A DNA stretch of 64,000 bases. Origin: Thermoflexales bacterium. Lineage in GTDB: Bacteria > Chloroflexota > Anaerolineae > J036 > Brachytrichaceae. The DNA lies in assembly GCA_025057935.1 (NCBI GenBank), contig JANWUW010000009.1, positions 26,281-90,280 of the forward strand, given 5' to 3'. Shown in pieces: positions 53,487 to 62,522 of the stretch. The stretch's first letter is position 1; each line of letters opens with the position of its first letter. Position numbers and translations under genes: made by a program. The notes under the pieces are model-generated. The model was not told the origin of the DNA, did not search any database, and saw nothing but the letters and a program-made list of their open reading frames with translations.

Positions 53487-55424
53487 TCAAGCGATGCGCG
53501 GAGTGTAGCCCTTGCGCTGCATGGCTTGAATCAGCGCCTCAAGCTCTGCATCGCGGACGGCAAACGCAGTTGGTCCGAGCACGTGCATCACGTGTCGGCT
53601 GATCTCCGGCTGCGTGAGCAGCTCACGCGCCAAGGCTTCATCGTTAACCTCGACTACCGCCAACGACTCGTACACGCGCACGCGCCCCACGCGCTGCTCG
53701 AGGCGTCGAATGTGCTCAGCGAGCGCAGGCGGCAACGGAGCACCCTGTGCCGCACATGCTGCTTCGAGCGCTGCAGTAGAAAGACCGCAGCGCAGCCCGC
53801 GTTCGATGCTTTGTGGCGTGAAGGTGAAAGTATGTGGCGCTTGGGCTGGATCGGCGATTTGGTGCAGCAGCTTCACCAGCTCACGGCAGCGTGCAGGTGT
53901 CGCGACGCGCACCGTGTGATCGTCCAACCACAACACTGCCGCAGCGTCTTCTTCGGTCAACCGTTCTTGTGGTGCCTTAGCTTGCACGAAGCCACGCGGC
54001 GTGCTCACGAGCGCATGCCCGAGCGGCGTCAAGCGCACACCTTCGATGCGCCCTTGCGCATCAGTAGCGATCTCGACGCCGCCGAACCAAAGTAAAGGAC
54101 CAGCCAACATGTGCGTGAAGACAGCACTCTGCGCGAGCGCTCGCACCTCGGCGGAGGTTTCGCCATTCAGCGATCGTGCAGCTACGAAGTCCCACGCTTC
54201 TGGGGTCAGGATGCTCCAAAAAGCGCGCGGTGAGAGCGCCAGCGACTGTTCGATCAGCGCTTGCGCGCTTACCCACGCCTTTGGCTTCACGCCGCGCAAC
54301 ATGCGTGCCAAAAAGCGTCGAGCTGCGCAAAGGTCTGAACCGATGTGGATGGCGGGCACGAGCTCTGGGCGCGTGCGCCGCACCAGGCTGAAGCGCGCAT
54401 GGAAGGGCATATGCCCGATTGCATGGCGCGCCTCGACCCAATCTGGGCTCCAATACAGCCAGGCGTTCCACAAGGCGGAGAGCTGCTCTTCTGGGCTTAG
54501 CGTCGCCCACTCGGCGTACTGGTCGCGCTGGAGACCGACGGCATACGGTGGCTGGCTTGGCGGCAGCTCGATCAAGCCAAGCACGCTGGCAAGCGCGAAG
54601 AGAAACTCCACGAGCGGCGGCTCCAGCTCAGTCGCGCTTGTGAGCTGCTGCAAGGATTCGGGCGCGAGGGCGCTGACAAGCGGGAGTGGCTCGCGTTCAG
54701 CCCGGCTTCTGTGGCTTGGCGTTGCAGGCGAAAGGTTGTTCAGCAGGCCTTCTTGGTAGCGGCGCACTGTTTCAGCATTGAGCACGACGCGCTCGCGGTA
54801 TAGCGCGTCCATGAGGCGCTCGAAAGCATGTGTGATGGGGAGCGAGGCGCGCTTGATGGCATGAGGCGCAATCGCGGGCAGTTCCCACTCCAACACAGGC
54901 GGCAGGCGCGTGAAGGGCACCCACTGTCCCACGGAGAGCGTGATGAACGAGCTGAAATCGCGCTGATTCGCAGAGAGCACGTTGAACAAAGGAATCGGCG
55001 TGCGCAACAGTAGCGCGCCCTTCAAGACGAGGCGCTCCAGCACGCGCGCAAGACGCTCGTGGGGAAGATGGGCATAAGCTGCCGCGTGCAGAAGTGCCTC
55101 GCCTGTCAACATTGTGTCTGGGTCTGCAAGCGTGAACAACGCGCGCAGCCAAGTCTCCTCCTCGGGGGTCTCCATCCAGCTAAGCACCACTTCTGGATCT
55201 TCGCCTTGAGCGTGGTAGCGCGCGAGCTGCTCTGCGGCTTGGGCGATCAAAGCTTCGGTGGAGGTATTCGGCTTTGCCCCGCGGGTCTGGATAAGGCGGC
55301 GCAGCCTCGCGCGATCGAAGTCTTCCAGCGTCAGCCGCATGCTCTCCGCGTCTATATGGAGGAAGTGAAGCGGCGCTCGAGGCCAGTGGCGCTTTGGCTC
55401 AACAATGGATGCTGGCAGCAGCAT
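53487..55424 (-). CDS. Helicase_C_3-like domain protein A
   Basis: 645 residues from the ATG at 55424 (GAGAG ahead of it); an internal ATG at 55340 (MRLTLEDFDRARL) is an alternative. Helical and winged-helix domains with TLEDFDRARLRRLIQTRG at the start. A Helicase_C_3-like C-terminal half includes VLWLDDHTVRVATPARCREL, FTFTPQSIERGLRCGL and LAEHIRRLEQRVGRVRVYES, aligned in order with the B paralogue. No helicase motifs. It begins 13 nt after the XPB stop and ends 6 nt before gene B, so all three are likely one transcript. It probably modulates XPB or loads it on DNA (inference). Confidence 0.75.
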   Translation of the reverse strand: MLLPASIVEPKRHWPRAPLHFLHIDAESMRLTLEDFDRARLRRLIQTRGAKPNTSTEALIAQAAEQLARYHAQGEDPEVVLSWMETPEEETWLRALFTLADPDTMLTGEALLHAAAYAHLPHERLARVLERLVLKGALLLRTPIPLFNVLSANQRDFSSFITLSVGQWVPFTRLPPVLEWELPAIAPHAIKRASLPITHAFERLMDALYRERVVLNAETVRRYQEGLLNNLSPATPSHRSRAEREPLPLVSALAPESLQQLTSATELEPPLVEFLFALASVLGLIELPPSQPPYAVGLQRDQYAEWATLSPEEQLSALWNAWLYWSPDWVEARHAIGHMPFHARFSLVRRTRPELVPAIHIGSDLCAARRFLARMLRGVKPKAWVSAQALIEQSLALSPRAFWSILTPEAWDFVAARSLNGETSAEVRALAQSAVFTHMLAGPLLWFGGVEIATDAQGRIEGVRLTPLGHALVSTPRGFVQAKAPQERLTEEDAAAVLWLDDHTVRVATPARCRELVKLLHQIADPAQAPHTFTFTPQSIERGLRCGLSTAALEAACAAQGAPLPPALAEHIRRLEQRVGRVRVYESLAVVEVNDEALARELLTQPEISRHVMHVLGPTAFAVRDAELEALIQAMQRKGYTPRIA

Positions 55425-55437
55425 TTGCGCTCTCAGA

Positions 55438-57231
55438 CTATGCGCTAGGCAAGCGTCCTCGGCTTGGCTGCGTCGCGCGCTCGGCGATGACCGCTGGAGT
55501 GAACGCTGGAACTTCCTCCTCGTAGAGGATGTTGTAGTGGTAGCCCTGCTCCGTTAAGAAGAGCTGGCGGTGCGCCGCATATTCCTGATCAACAGTGTCG
55601 CGTGTGACAATGGTGTAGAAGTGTGCGAGCAAGCCGTTGCGCTTCGGACGCAGCACACGCCCGAGGCGTTGCGCCTCTTCTTGGCGGCTGCCGAACATGC
55701 CGCTCACTTGGATCAGCACGTTGGCATCAGGCAGGTCTATGGAGAAGTTGCCCACTTTCGAGAGCACGAGGCGCGAGATCTCGCCACGGCGGAACTGTTC
55801 CAACAACCGCTCGCGCTGACGCACAGGAGTCTCGCCGGTGATCAACGGCGCGCCGATGCGCTGGGCGATGGTGGCAAGCTGGGGGACGTATTGCCCGATG
55901 ATCAGCACAGCGTCCTCCTTGTGCTTTTCAAGCAGCATGCTCACGATGCTGAGTTTGCGCTCGTTGACGGCTGCGAAGTGATACTTCAGCTCGTGATCCA
56001 TCACCGCATATTCCATGCGGTCCTCTTCGCTCATGCCAACGCGAATTTCATGGCACTCCGCAGTGGCGATCCAGCCTTGCTGCTCTAGCTCCTTCCACGG
56101 CACGTCGTACTTCTTGGGCCCAACAAGCGAGAAGACGTCGCCCTCCATGCCGTCCTCGCGCACGAGCGTGGCGGTCAGGCCCAAGCGTCGCTTCGCTTGG
56201 AGCTCAGCAGTGATGCGAAAGATTGGCGCAGGCAGCAAGTGCACTTCGTCGTAGATGATCAGCCCCCAGTTTAGGCTGTTGAATAATGCCATGTGGGGGT
56301 ATTCCTCGAGCGCAGGCGCAGCGCGACGCCCGCGAGCGGAAACAGCTCCAGCGCGCCTGCGCGGGTGATACGTCAACACCTGATAGGTGCAGATGGTGAC
56401 GGGACACACCGTTTTCTTCAAACCGCTGTACTCACCTACTTGGTCCTCCGTGAGCGTTGTCTTATCAAGCAGCTCGCGGATCCACTGGCGCACAGCGACG
56501 GTGTTCGGCGTGAGGATCAACGTTGCGCATTGCGCCTTCGCCATCACCGCCATGCCGACGATGGTCTTGCCAGCGCCGCACGGGAGGACGATCACACCGC
56601 TGCCGCCTGCAGCGCTCCCTTGCGCCCAGAAAATCTCGGCTGCTTCTGCTTGGTAACGCCGAAGCTGGAAACGTTGACCTGAGAGGGTCACTTCGCGCAG
56701 CTGGAAAGAGAGCGGTGCTCCATCTACATACCCGGCGAGGTCCTCGGCAGGGTAGCCGACTTGCACCAGCAGGCGCTTCACGTGCCCGCGGTGTGCTGGA
56801 TCAATCTCGAAGTGCGTCGCGGAGAGACGCCGCTGCAGAAAAGGCACAAGTAGGCGATGCCGCGACAATTCCTCTGCGAGCGCGGCGTCTTCTGTGCTGA
56901 GCAGCATGTGCCCGTCTGCGACAAACAGCTTTACGCGCCCATAGCGCCCGATCGCCTCGCGGATGTCCACCTTGACGTTTTCAGGCAGGGGATACTTGGA
57001 GAGGCGTTCGAGATCGTTGAGGATTTGCTCGGCTGTCAAGCCAGCCGCCGCGGCGTTCCAAAGCGAGAGCGGTGTGATGCGATAAGTGTGGACGTACTCG
57101 GGGCTCTTCTCCAGCTCAGCAAAACGCGCCAAAGCGTCGCGCGCCTCGGTGTAGAGCGGGTTGTCCACTTCCACCAGCACCGTTCGGTCGCCCTGGACAA
57201 TGAGCGGGTTATCTGGGCGGTAGCTGCGCAT
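55438..57231 (-). CDS. DNA repair helicase XPB (Ssl2-like, SF2)
   Basis: 597 residues. SF2 helicase/translocase with an N-terminal damage-recognition-type region. Walker A is VLPCGAGKTIVGMAVMAKA (P-loop CGAGKT about 218-223), followed by motif Ia (TPNTVAVRQW), motif II IIYDEVHLLP (DEVH about 328-331), motif III GLTATLVREDG and motif VI region QRLGRVLRPK. FSLVGPKKYDVPWKELEQQGWIA is a typical bacterial/archaeal XPB stretch. First gene of the three-gene unit with two Helicase_C_3 proteins. TACAAT lies 12 nt before the ATG. Archaeal XPB pairs with the nuclease Bax1, but none is seen here. Confidence 0.95.
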   Translation of the reverse strand: MRSYRPDNPLIVQGDRTVLVEVDNPLYTEARDALARFAELEKSPEYVHTYRITPLSLWNAAAAGLTAEQILNDLERLSKYPLPENVKVDIREAIGRYGRVKLFVADGHMLLSTEDAALAEELSRHRLLVPFLQRRLSATHFEIDPAHRGHVKRLLVQVGYPAEDLAGYVDGAPLSFQLREVTLSGQRFQLRRYQAEAAEIFWAQGSAAGGSGVIVLPCGAGKTIVGMAVMAKAQCATLILTPNTVAVRQWIRELLDKTTLTEDQVGEYSGLKKTVCPVTICTYQVLTYHPRRRAGAVSARGRRAAPALEEYPHMALFNSLNWGLIIYDEVHLLPAPIFRITAELQAKRRLGLTATLVREDGMEGDVFSLVGPKKYDVPWKELEQQGWIATAECHEIRVGMSEEDRMEYAVMDHELKYHFAAVNERKLSIVSMLLEKHKEDAVLIIGQYVPQLATIAQRIGAPLITGETPVRQRERLLEQFRRGEISRLVLSKVGNFSIDLPDANVLIQVSGMFGSRQEEAQRLGRVLRPKRNGLLAHFYTIVTRDTVDQEYAAHRQLFLTEQGYHYNILYEEEVPAFTPAVIAERATQPSRGRLPSA

Positions 57232-57243
57232 CGCAGATCTACG

Positions 57244-57249
57244 ATTGTA
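57244..57249 (-). promoter_or_regulatory. -10-like element (TACAAT) of the XPB operon
   Basis: TACAAT on the minus strand, 12 nt before the XPB ATG. It shares the 104-bp gap with the divergent MBOAT gene. Confidence 0.5.
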
Positions 57250-57313
57250 CTGGGGCGGAGGTGTCCGAAGCCGAGCATGACAAAAGCTGTAAGCACAGAC
57301 TGCGCCCAGCCCT

Positions 57314-57319
57314 TACACT
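57314..57319 (+). promoter_or_regulatory. -10-like element (TACACT) of the MBOAT gene
   Basis: TACACT ends 16 nt before the ATG at 57336, giving a leader of about 10 nt. No clear Shine-Dalgarno. Confidence 0.4.
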
Positions 57320-57335
57320 TGCGCACACGCGCGCC

Positions 57336-58568
57336 ATGCCGAGCTCTGTTGCTGATGCCGTGATCGCTTTAGCCCAAGCGTTGGTGCCGCTACGCGCTTT
57401 GGTGGCGATCGGGCTTGGGGCAGCAGCATACTGGCTGATCCCAGCGCGCTTGCGTCAGCTCGCGTTGCTTGTCATCAGCCTCCTAGTGATCGTTCTGGGG
57501 TATCAGCGTTCGCTTTGGCTGGTGATAGGCGTGGTTGGCGTAGGGACGCTGACTTATCTTGCAGCACGACGAGGTGTGTCGCGCAGGATAACCATTGGCG
57601 GGCTCGTTGCGCTCTACACCGTGCTCCACGCGCTATTTGGTCTGCTCATGTTCACGCCGTGGCTCGAGTGGACAGGCGTGAGTCCGTATGCGGTGCTCCC
57701 CACCATCGGCTTAACCGTTGCCTTCACCTTTCTGCGCTTGGTGCACTTTGCGGCTGATTACACCGCGTCCTCTCAACAATTGGCTGAGCGGGTCACGCCA
57801 TGCCTGTTGACTTTCTGGGCATGGTGCCTGTTTTTTCCCACCTTTGTGCATCTGCCGCTAATTCGCTACCCTGACTGGGCACAGCAGTTTGAGCGTCCAA
57901 CGCACGGCCCTCGTTTCGCGGAGCTCCGCACCGGCATGCTGCGTGTTGGGCAAGGGCTGCTCAAAGGGGCATTGGTGGGCGCTGGCTACGCCGTGCTTAA
58001 CCCCTTCGGCGTTCTGCTCAACCCTTCGCAGTCAAGCGCAGCGCAGTTTTTCGGTGCTGCGCTCATAGCTGCCGTAAGCTACTACATCGGCTTCTCGGCG
58101 TACGTGGACATCGGCATCGGCGCGGCGCGTTTTTACGGCATTGTGCTGCCGGAGAACTTTGCTCCGGCTTGGGTGATGGTTCGCGTGAGCCGCATGCGCG
58201 ACTTCTGGCGCAACTGGAACATCACCGTGACGCGCTGGCTCTACGACTACGTGTACCTGCCTCTCGGAGGACATCGCATTGCGCCTGTGCGCAATGTGAT
58301 GCTCACCATGATCGCTTGTGGCTTGTGGCACTCGATCAGCATTTACGGCTTGCTGTGGGGGGCAGGGTTGGGTTTGCTCCTGATCGCCGAGCACGGTTGG
58401 AATCGCTTGCGCATCTACCGCGGCGTGCCTGAAATTCAGCCGTGGCTGCGACGCGTGCTCTTAGTGTGTGCGCTTTCGACGATCAACTTGGCGTTAACGC
58501 CTTACGGCTACGACCCACACTGGGGTCGTTACCTCTACCCGCTGTATTGGCTTGGCGTTGGGCGGTAA
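57336..58568 (+). CDS. MBOAT family O-acyltransferase
   Basis: 410 residues from the ATG at 57336; about 10 hydrophobic segments. The membrane-bound O-acyltransferase signature FWRNWNITVTRWLYDYVYLPLGGHR and the catalytic His in ACGLWHSISIYGLLWGAGLGLLL are clear, as in DltB/AlgI/PatA-type enzymes. It transfers acyl groups to an extracellular polymer or lipid. The DltB-associated thioester carrier and DltD-like partner are absent, so the acyl substrate is unknown. Divergent from the XPB operon. The following gap to the terminator at 58784 (215 bp) holds nothing recognisable. Confidence 0.9.
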   Translation: MPSSVADAVIALAQALVPLRALVAIGLGAAAYWLIPARLRQLALLVISLLVIVLGYQRSLWLVIGVVGVGTLTYLAARRGVSRRITIGGLVALYTVLHALFGLLMFTPWLEWTGVSPYAVLPTIGLTVAFTFLRLVHFAADYTASSQQLAERVTPCLLTFWAWCLFFPTFVHLPLIRYPDWAQQFERPTHGPRFAELRTGMLRVGQGLLKGALVGAGYAVLNPFGVLLNPSQSSAAQFFGAALIAAVSYYIGFSAYVDIGIGAARFYGIVLPENFAPAWVMVRVSRMRDFWRNWNITVTRWLYDYVYLPLGGHRIAPVRNVMLTMIACGLWHSISIYGLLWGAGLGLLLIAEHGWNRLRIYRGVPEIQPWLRRVLLVCALSTINLALTPYGYDPHWGRYLYPLYWLGVGR

Positions 58569-58783
58569 ACAAGCGCGCGGGAGCGCCATGCGCGCAGTGG
58601 AGCACTTGCCGCGTTGCCCATGAGTCCGTCACCTCTGCACAGCCAAGTGTTTGACAGACTAATCGGCACGCCACGCTGCGCTCTACGCGCGGGGTGGGCT
58701 ACATCGCTGGCTCCCCGAGATGCAAGCGCGCGCTCAGGGAGCAACGCGCACCTTAGCAGGAGTCTCAGGAGCAGGCGCATGAA

Positions 58784-58808
58784 CAAAAAAGCGCCTCGCT
58801 TGAGGCAC
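58784..58808 (-). terminator. Rho-independent terminator of tRNA-Leu
   Basis: On the minus strand a 5-bp core stem (GCCTC / GAGGC, extendable by two pairs) with a 4-nt loop is followed by TTTTTT (58785-58790). It starts 4 nt after the tRNA 3' end. A short but convincing terminator. Confidence 0.75.
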
Positions 58809-58811
58809 TGA

Positions 58812-58893
58812 TGCCCAGGACAGGATTTGAACCTGCAAGCCTTGCGGCACTACCCCCTCAAGGTAGCGTGTCTGCCAATTCCACCACCTGGGC
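58812..58893 (-). tRNA. tRNA-Leu (anticodon GAG)
   Basis: An 82-nt class II tRNA on the minus strand. Acceptor stem GCCCAGG/CCTGGGC with discriminator A at 58812. The D-loop contains GGAATTGGCAGAC. Anticodon loop TTGAGGG gives GAG. A long variable arm (GCCGCAAGGC) identifies leucine. T-arm GCAGG/CCTGT with TTCAAAT. CCA is not encoded. A terminator follows directly. Confidence 0.96.
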
Positions 58894-58907
58894 GAAGCTC
58901 ACTGCGA

Positions 58908-58913
58908 ATTATA
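58908..58913 (-). promoter_or_regulatory. Consensus -10 (TATAAT) of tRNA-Leu
   Basis: A perfect TATAAT on the minus strand, 14 nt before the tRNA 5' end. No good -35 (TTGACA) is present 16-18 nt upstream. Confidence 0.55.
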
Positions 58914-59039
58914 ACGCATTTTCGAGGCGACATCATGCGCGGCATCGGCTAGCGCGCGTGGCTCGCTTAGCGTGTTCAGCTCAAGCTTCGGCTCTCCTGT
59001 GCTCGGATACATAGTCGCGAATCGAAGCGCGTATGCTGC

Positions 59040-59045
59040 TAGTAT
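59040..59045 (+). promoter_or_regulatory. -10-like element (TAGTAT) of the TrmH-type methyltransferase gene
   Basis: TAGTAT ends 6 nt before the ATG at 59052. Position fits a leaderless message. Confidence 0.45.
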
Positions 59046-59051
59046 CTCGGC

Positions 59052-59879
59052 ATGCGCATTACTAGCCTGTCGAACCCGCGCGTCAAGCATGTGGTTGCCC
59101 TGCGCGACAAGCGCCAGCGCGACGAGGATGGCTTGATGGTGGTCGAAGGTTTCGACCCGCTTTCGATGGCGCTAGAGTGTGGCGTGCGCCTGCACACGGT
59201 GTTTATCTGCCCTGAGCTGTTCAAGCCGGCGCACGACCCAGACGACCACATGCGCCTACTTCAGCGTGCGCAGGCAAGCGGTGCGCCCATCATCGAAACC
59301 TCGCGCCCTGTCTTCGAGAAGATGGCATATCGCGATGGACCAGATGGATGGCTGGCGATCGCGCTGAAGCCCGCCTTCGCGCTTGCAGATATCCGCATGC
59401 CCACCGATCAACCTGCGCTTATCCTCGCCGCCGAAGCGGTGGAGAAACCTGGCAACTTGGGCGCGATGTTGCGCACGTGCGATGCAGCAGGTGTGCACGC
59501 CTTCTTGTTCTGCGATCCCAAAGCCGACGTCACTAACCCCAACGTGGTGCGCGCCTCACAGGGCGCGCTCTTCAGCGTGCCCGTGGCACAGTGCAGCAAT
59601 GCAGAAGCGCTGGGGTGGCTGCGCGCGCGGGGTGTGCGCATTGTCGCTAGCACGCCGAACCTTGTGCGCGGCAGGCCGCCTTTGCCATTCACGGAGTTCG
59701 ACTTCCGACAGCCGTGCGCCATCTTTGTGGGGGAGGAAAAGTACGGTTTGTCCGACTTCTGGTTGGAACAAGCCGACGCCACTGTGCGCATCCCGATGTT
59801 CGGGCGCATTAACTCTCTCAACGTCTCGATAAGTGCCGCGCTGCTCGTCTACGAGGCAGTGCGCCAGCGGAAGGCATAA
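59052..59879 (+). CDS. TrmH/SpoU family RNA 2'-O-methyltransferase
   Basis: 275 residues. The N-terminal substrate-binding domain (RITSLSNPRVKHVVALRDKR and GLMVVEGFDPLSMAL) is of the L7Ae-like SpoU_sub_bind type. The SPOUT knot has motif 1 AAEAVEKPGNLGAMLRTCDAAG, motif 2 IFVGEEKYGLSD and motif 3 IPMFGRINSLNVSISAALLVYE, where N-S-L-N-V-S binds AdoMet. This is an intact SpoU enzyme that methylates ribose of rRNA or tRNA; target unknown. Its stop codon is part of a TAAAAT element upstream of the next gene. Confidence 0.94.
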   Translation: MRITSLSNPRVKHVVALRDKRQRDEDGLMVVEGFDPLSMALECGVRLHTVFICPELFKPAHDPDDHMRLLQRAQASGAPIIETSRPVFEKMAYRDGPDGWLAIALKPAFALADIRMPTDQPALILAAEAVEKPGNLGAMLRTCDAAGVHAFLFCDPKADVTNPNVVRASQGALFSVPVAQCSNAEALGWLRARGVRIVASTPNLVRGRPPLPFTEFDFRQPCAIFVGEEKYGLSDFWLEQADATVRIPMFGRINSLNVSISAALLVYEAVRQRKA

Positions 59880-59882
59880 AAT
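59877..59882 (+). promoter_or_regulatory. -10-like element (TAAAAT) overlapping the methyltransferase stop
   Basis: The TAA stop of the upstream gene (59877-59879) forms the first half of TAAAAT. The hexamer ends 8 nt before the ATG at 59891. Confidence 0.45.
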
Positions 59883-59890
59883 ACCCACTG

Positions 59891-61078
59891 ATGTCTCGTT
59901 CCCGTGTTCCTGCTTGGCGACGGGCGCTGGGGGTGGGAGGGTTGACGATGTTGCTGGCTGCGTGCGGGAGCCAACCTGCGCCAGAGCCCACGCGCCCGCC
60001 TGTGCTTGTGACCATCTTCGCGCCCGCGCCCACCGCGACCCCACAGCCTGCGGCGATCATCGTTGCGCCCACTGCGACGCTTGAGCCGCACGCAGCCGGA
60101 CCCGTTGGCGACGTAGCGCCAGCGCCGATCAGCCTCGAGGTTGGCGTGAATCCCTTCACGGGCTTGCGACCGCCAGATCCCACTGTGCTTCAGCGCAGGC
60201 CTCTGCTGATTAAAGTGGCAAATACAGCGGAGGTGCGCCCTCAATCTGGGCTGGGCAGCGCGGATGTGGTCGTGGAGCATCTCTCCGAGGGCAGCATCAC
60301 GCGCTTCACGGCGCTCTATCTCACCTATGCGCCAGAGAAAGTGGGTTCTGTGCGCAGTTGCCGCTTGATAGACATCGAGCTGCCGCACATGTTCGATGCT
60401 GCGCTAGTGTGCTCGGGCACCAGCCCGGGCGTAAAGCCGTTCATGCGGCGCTCTTGGGCGCATCAGAACAACCTCACGATGATCAGCGACTTTGGTCCGT
60501 TCGAGTGCCCGAGCTGCCCTATGTTCCGCACGCGCGACCGCGTGCCGCCGCACAATTTGTTCGCCAATGCGCCTAACGCATGGCGTGAGCTGGACAAGCG
60601 CAACAAGAACGCACCGAGCACCTTTCGTGGCTGGTTGTTCACCGAAGTGCCGCCACAGCAAGGGAAGCCTACTACGCGCGTTGAAGTGGCGTATCGTTCT
60701 GGCACAGTGAGCTGGCAGTACGACCCTTCCACTAAGCAGTGGACGCGTGCGCTACGCGATCAAGTGCAGGTGGATGCACTAAACCGCCAGCCCATCGTCG
60801 CGTCGAACGTGGTAGTGCTTTACGCGCACCACCAAGTGACTGACATTCAAGAAGACGTGACGGGCGCGCGCTCGATACAGATCCAAGTTTGGGGCGAAGG
60901 ACCGCTGCGCGTGTTTCGCGATGGCGTGGAAATTGGCGGGCGCTGGGTGCGCGACCCCACGAAGGTGGGCGGCTTTGAGTTTCGCGAGAGCAGCGGCGCG
61001 CGCATCCCGCTCAAGCCCGGCGCAACTTGGATCGAGGTTGTGCCGATCACGGGCGACGTACCCGTGAACACGCGCTAG
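59891..61078 (+). CDS. DUF3048 (YerB-like) lipoprotein
   Basis: 395 residues. The signal peptide has a lipobox (LAACGS, Cys about residue 23) and a Pro/Thr-rich linker follows. The DUF3048 core starts NPFTGLRPPDPTVLQRRPLLIKVANTAEVRPQSGLGSADVV, continues through GSVRSCRLIDIELP and ALVCSGTSPGVKPFM, and ends with GGFEFRESSGARIPLKPGATWIEVVP. YerB-like proteins are lipid-anchored on the outer face of the membrane; the biochemical role is not known. The stop is 4 bp from the converging LysM gene. Confidence 0.9.
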   Translation: MSRSRVPAWRRALGVGGLTMLLAACGSQPAPEPTRPPVLVTIFAPAPTATPQPAAIIVAPTATLEPHAAGPVGDVAPAPISLEVGVNPFTGLRPPDPTVLQRRPLLIKVANTAEVRPQSGLGSADVVVEHLSEGSITRFTALYLTYAPEKVGSVRSCRLIDIELPHMFDAALVCSGTSPGVKPFMRRSWAHQNNLTMISDFGPFECPSCPMFRTRDRVPPHNLFANAPNAWRELDKRNKNAPSTFRGWLFTEVPPQQGKPTTRVEVAYRSGTVSWQYDPSTKQWTRALRDQVQVDALNRQPIVASNVVVLYAHHQVTDIQEDVTGARSIQIQVWGEGPLRVFRDGVEIGGRWVRDPTKVGGFEFRESSGARIPLKPGATWIEVVPITGDVPVNTR

Positions 61079-61082
61079 TGCC

Positions 61083-61913
61083 TTACGGAATGCGTAGCAC
61101 CTGTCCGGGCACGATGAGATTGGAACGCAAGCCGTTGGCAGCGCGCAGCGCCTCAACGGTTGTGCCATAGCGTTGTGCAATGCGGAATAGGGTTTCGCCC
61201 GCTTGCACCACATGCGTGCGTGCGCTACGTGCAGAACGACCTGCGCACGTGATCACGGTGAGACGTTGACCAACGCGCAGCGAGTGTGGGTCGCGAATGC
61301 CGTTAAGGCGCATCAGCGAAGCGACAGTGGTTCTGTAGCGCAGCGCGATGCGGAAGAGGTTTTCTCCGCTGCGCACGACGTGGGTCACACGCCGGTTGCA
61401 GCTCAGGCGCGCGCTGCGGCGCGACGGCGTTGATGCGCTTGCTGGGATGGGATCAGGTCTGCTTGGTTGAGGGGCGATTTCTGGCGCAGCCTGAGGAGCT
61501 GCCTGAGGGATTTCGGCAACTATGGGCGTTGGTTGTGCCGCTGGTGATGGGGTAGATGCGGCTTCTTGTGGCAGTGGTGTTTCTGCAGACACGCTCTGCG
61601 GCGGTGTCTCCTCAGGCGTAGCCTCGAGCGGCAGGGGCTGTATTTCACCGGGAGTGCGTGGCTCTGGGACAACGGTTGGCGCCTCGGTAATCGGTGGAAC
61701 AGTGGGTTCCGGGGCAGGCACAGCGCGCGCCACCACCTCAGGAGAGGGGGACGACACGCCAAGCGCAAGTGGAATACTCAGCCCGCCGCGGGCTGCGAGC
61801 AGCGCGAGCAGCCCCACCACTGCCCATCCTGCGATCAGCAGCCCAATGCCGATCCCTAAGCTGATGCCTGTGCCGAGCGCGACGCGCTGCGCAGATTGTG
61901 GAGTGTTCATCAC
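61083..61913 (-). CDS. Membrane-anchored protein with two C-terminal LysM domains
   Basis: 276 residues (GTG at 61913 or the adjacent ATG at 61910). An N-terminal membrane helix (about 15-40) precedes a ~120-residue Pro/Glu/Ala-rich region, then two LysM domains (about 175-225 and 230-276): HVVRSGENLFRIALRYRTTV and HVVQAGETLFRIAQRYGTTV. LysM binds GlcNAc-containing polymers such as peptidoglycan. There is no catalytic domain, so it is probably a cell-wall attachment or scaffold protein. Divergent from the phosphoribosyltransferase gene. Confidence 0.88.
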   Translation of the reverse strand: MMNTPQSAQRVALGTGISLGIGIGLLIAGWAVVGLLALLAARGGLSIPLALGVSSPSPEVVARAVPAPEPTVPPITEAPTVVPEPRTPGEIQPLPLEATPEETPPQSVSAETPLPQEAASTPSPAAQPTPIVAEIPQAAPQAAPEIAPQPSRPDPIPASASTPSRRSARLSCNRRVTHVVRSGENLFRIALRYRTTVASLMRLNGIRDPHSLRVGQRLTVITCAGRSARSARTHVVQAGETLFRIAQRYGTTVEALRAANGLRSNLIVPGQVLRIP

Positions 61914-61976
61914 CAGGGTACACTATTCTGCACTAAAACCGCAAAGGCGCGCGCCTCGTAGTGAATCCGTATTCTT

Positions 61977-62516
61977 GTGAGCACGAGCGAAACCATGCAC
62001 GGAGAAGAACTGCCCCGCCAGGAAATCCTCACCTGGACTGACGTGGAGATGCTCATTGATCAGCTTGTCCCGCAAATCACTGGCGTCTTCGACTTGCTGG
62101 TGATGATCACGCGCGGCGGAATTATCCCCGGCGGCATGCTCGCAGAAGCGCTCGACATCAAGCATATTCTGACCGCAGCAGTGGAGTTCCCTGCCGCAGA
62201 TGTGCCGCGCTTGCTAGCATGGCCCACGTTTTTGCAGTTTCCCGACGAGGCTCTGACGCGGGGCAAGCGCGTGTTAGTGGTGGATGACGTCTGGACGCAT
62301 GGGCGACACATCATGACTGTGCGCGGGCGCATCGAAGCCAGCGGAGCATTGGTAGAGACAGCGGTGTTGCACTATAAGCCCACTCAGTCGCTCTTCCCGC
62401 ATCATCGCCCGACCTACTACGCCGCAGTGACCGACGCTTACATCGTTTACCCGTGGGAGATTGACCGTCGCGCGCGCCCCTCGCGGCTGATGAGTCCTGC
62501 TCCAATGCCTTTCTAG
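61977..62516 (+). CDS. Phosphoribosyltransferase family protein
   Basis: 179 residues from the GTG at 61977, or 173 from the ATG at 61995; a TATTCT hexamer at 61970 favours the ATG. Type I PRTase fold: VMITRGGIIPGGMLAEAL, and the PRPP loop VLVVDDVWTHGRHIM (acidic pair D-D then T-H-G). The C-terminal AYIVYPWEIDRR resembles the xanthine/hypoxanthine-type branch (W.VFPWE). Probably purine salvage, but substrate is not certain. The downstream gene starts 6 bp later. Confidence 0.88.
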   Translation: MSTSETMHGEELPRQEILTWTDVEMLIDQLVPQITGVFDLLVMITRGGIIPGGMLAEALDIKHILTAAVEFPAADVPRLLAWPTFLQFPDEALTRGKRVLVVDDVWTHGRHIMTVRGRIEASGALVETAVLHYKPTQSLFPHHRPTYYAAVTDAYIVYPWEIDRRARPSRLMSPAPMPF

Positions 62517-62522
62517 TCGCCC

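Noticed and set aside
58569..58783. Possible small gene between the MBOAT gene and tRNA-Leu
   Set aside because: Short frames exist on both strands but none has a ribosome-binding site, promoter-like element or recognisable sequence.
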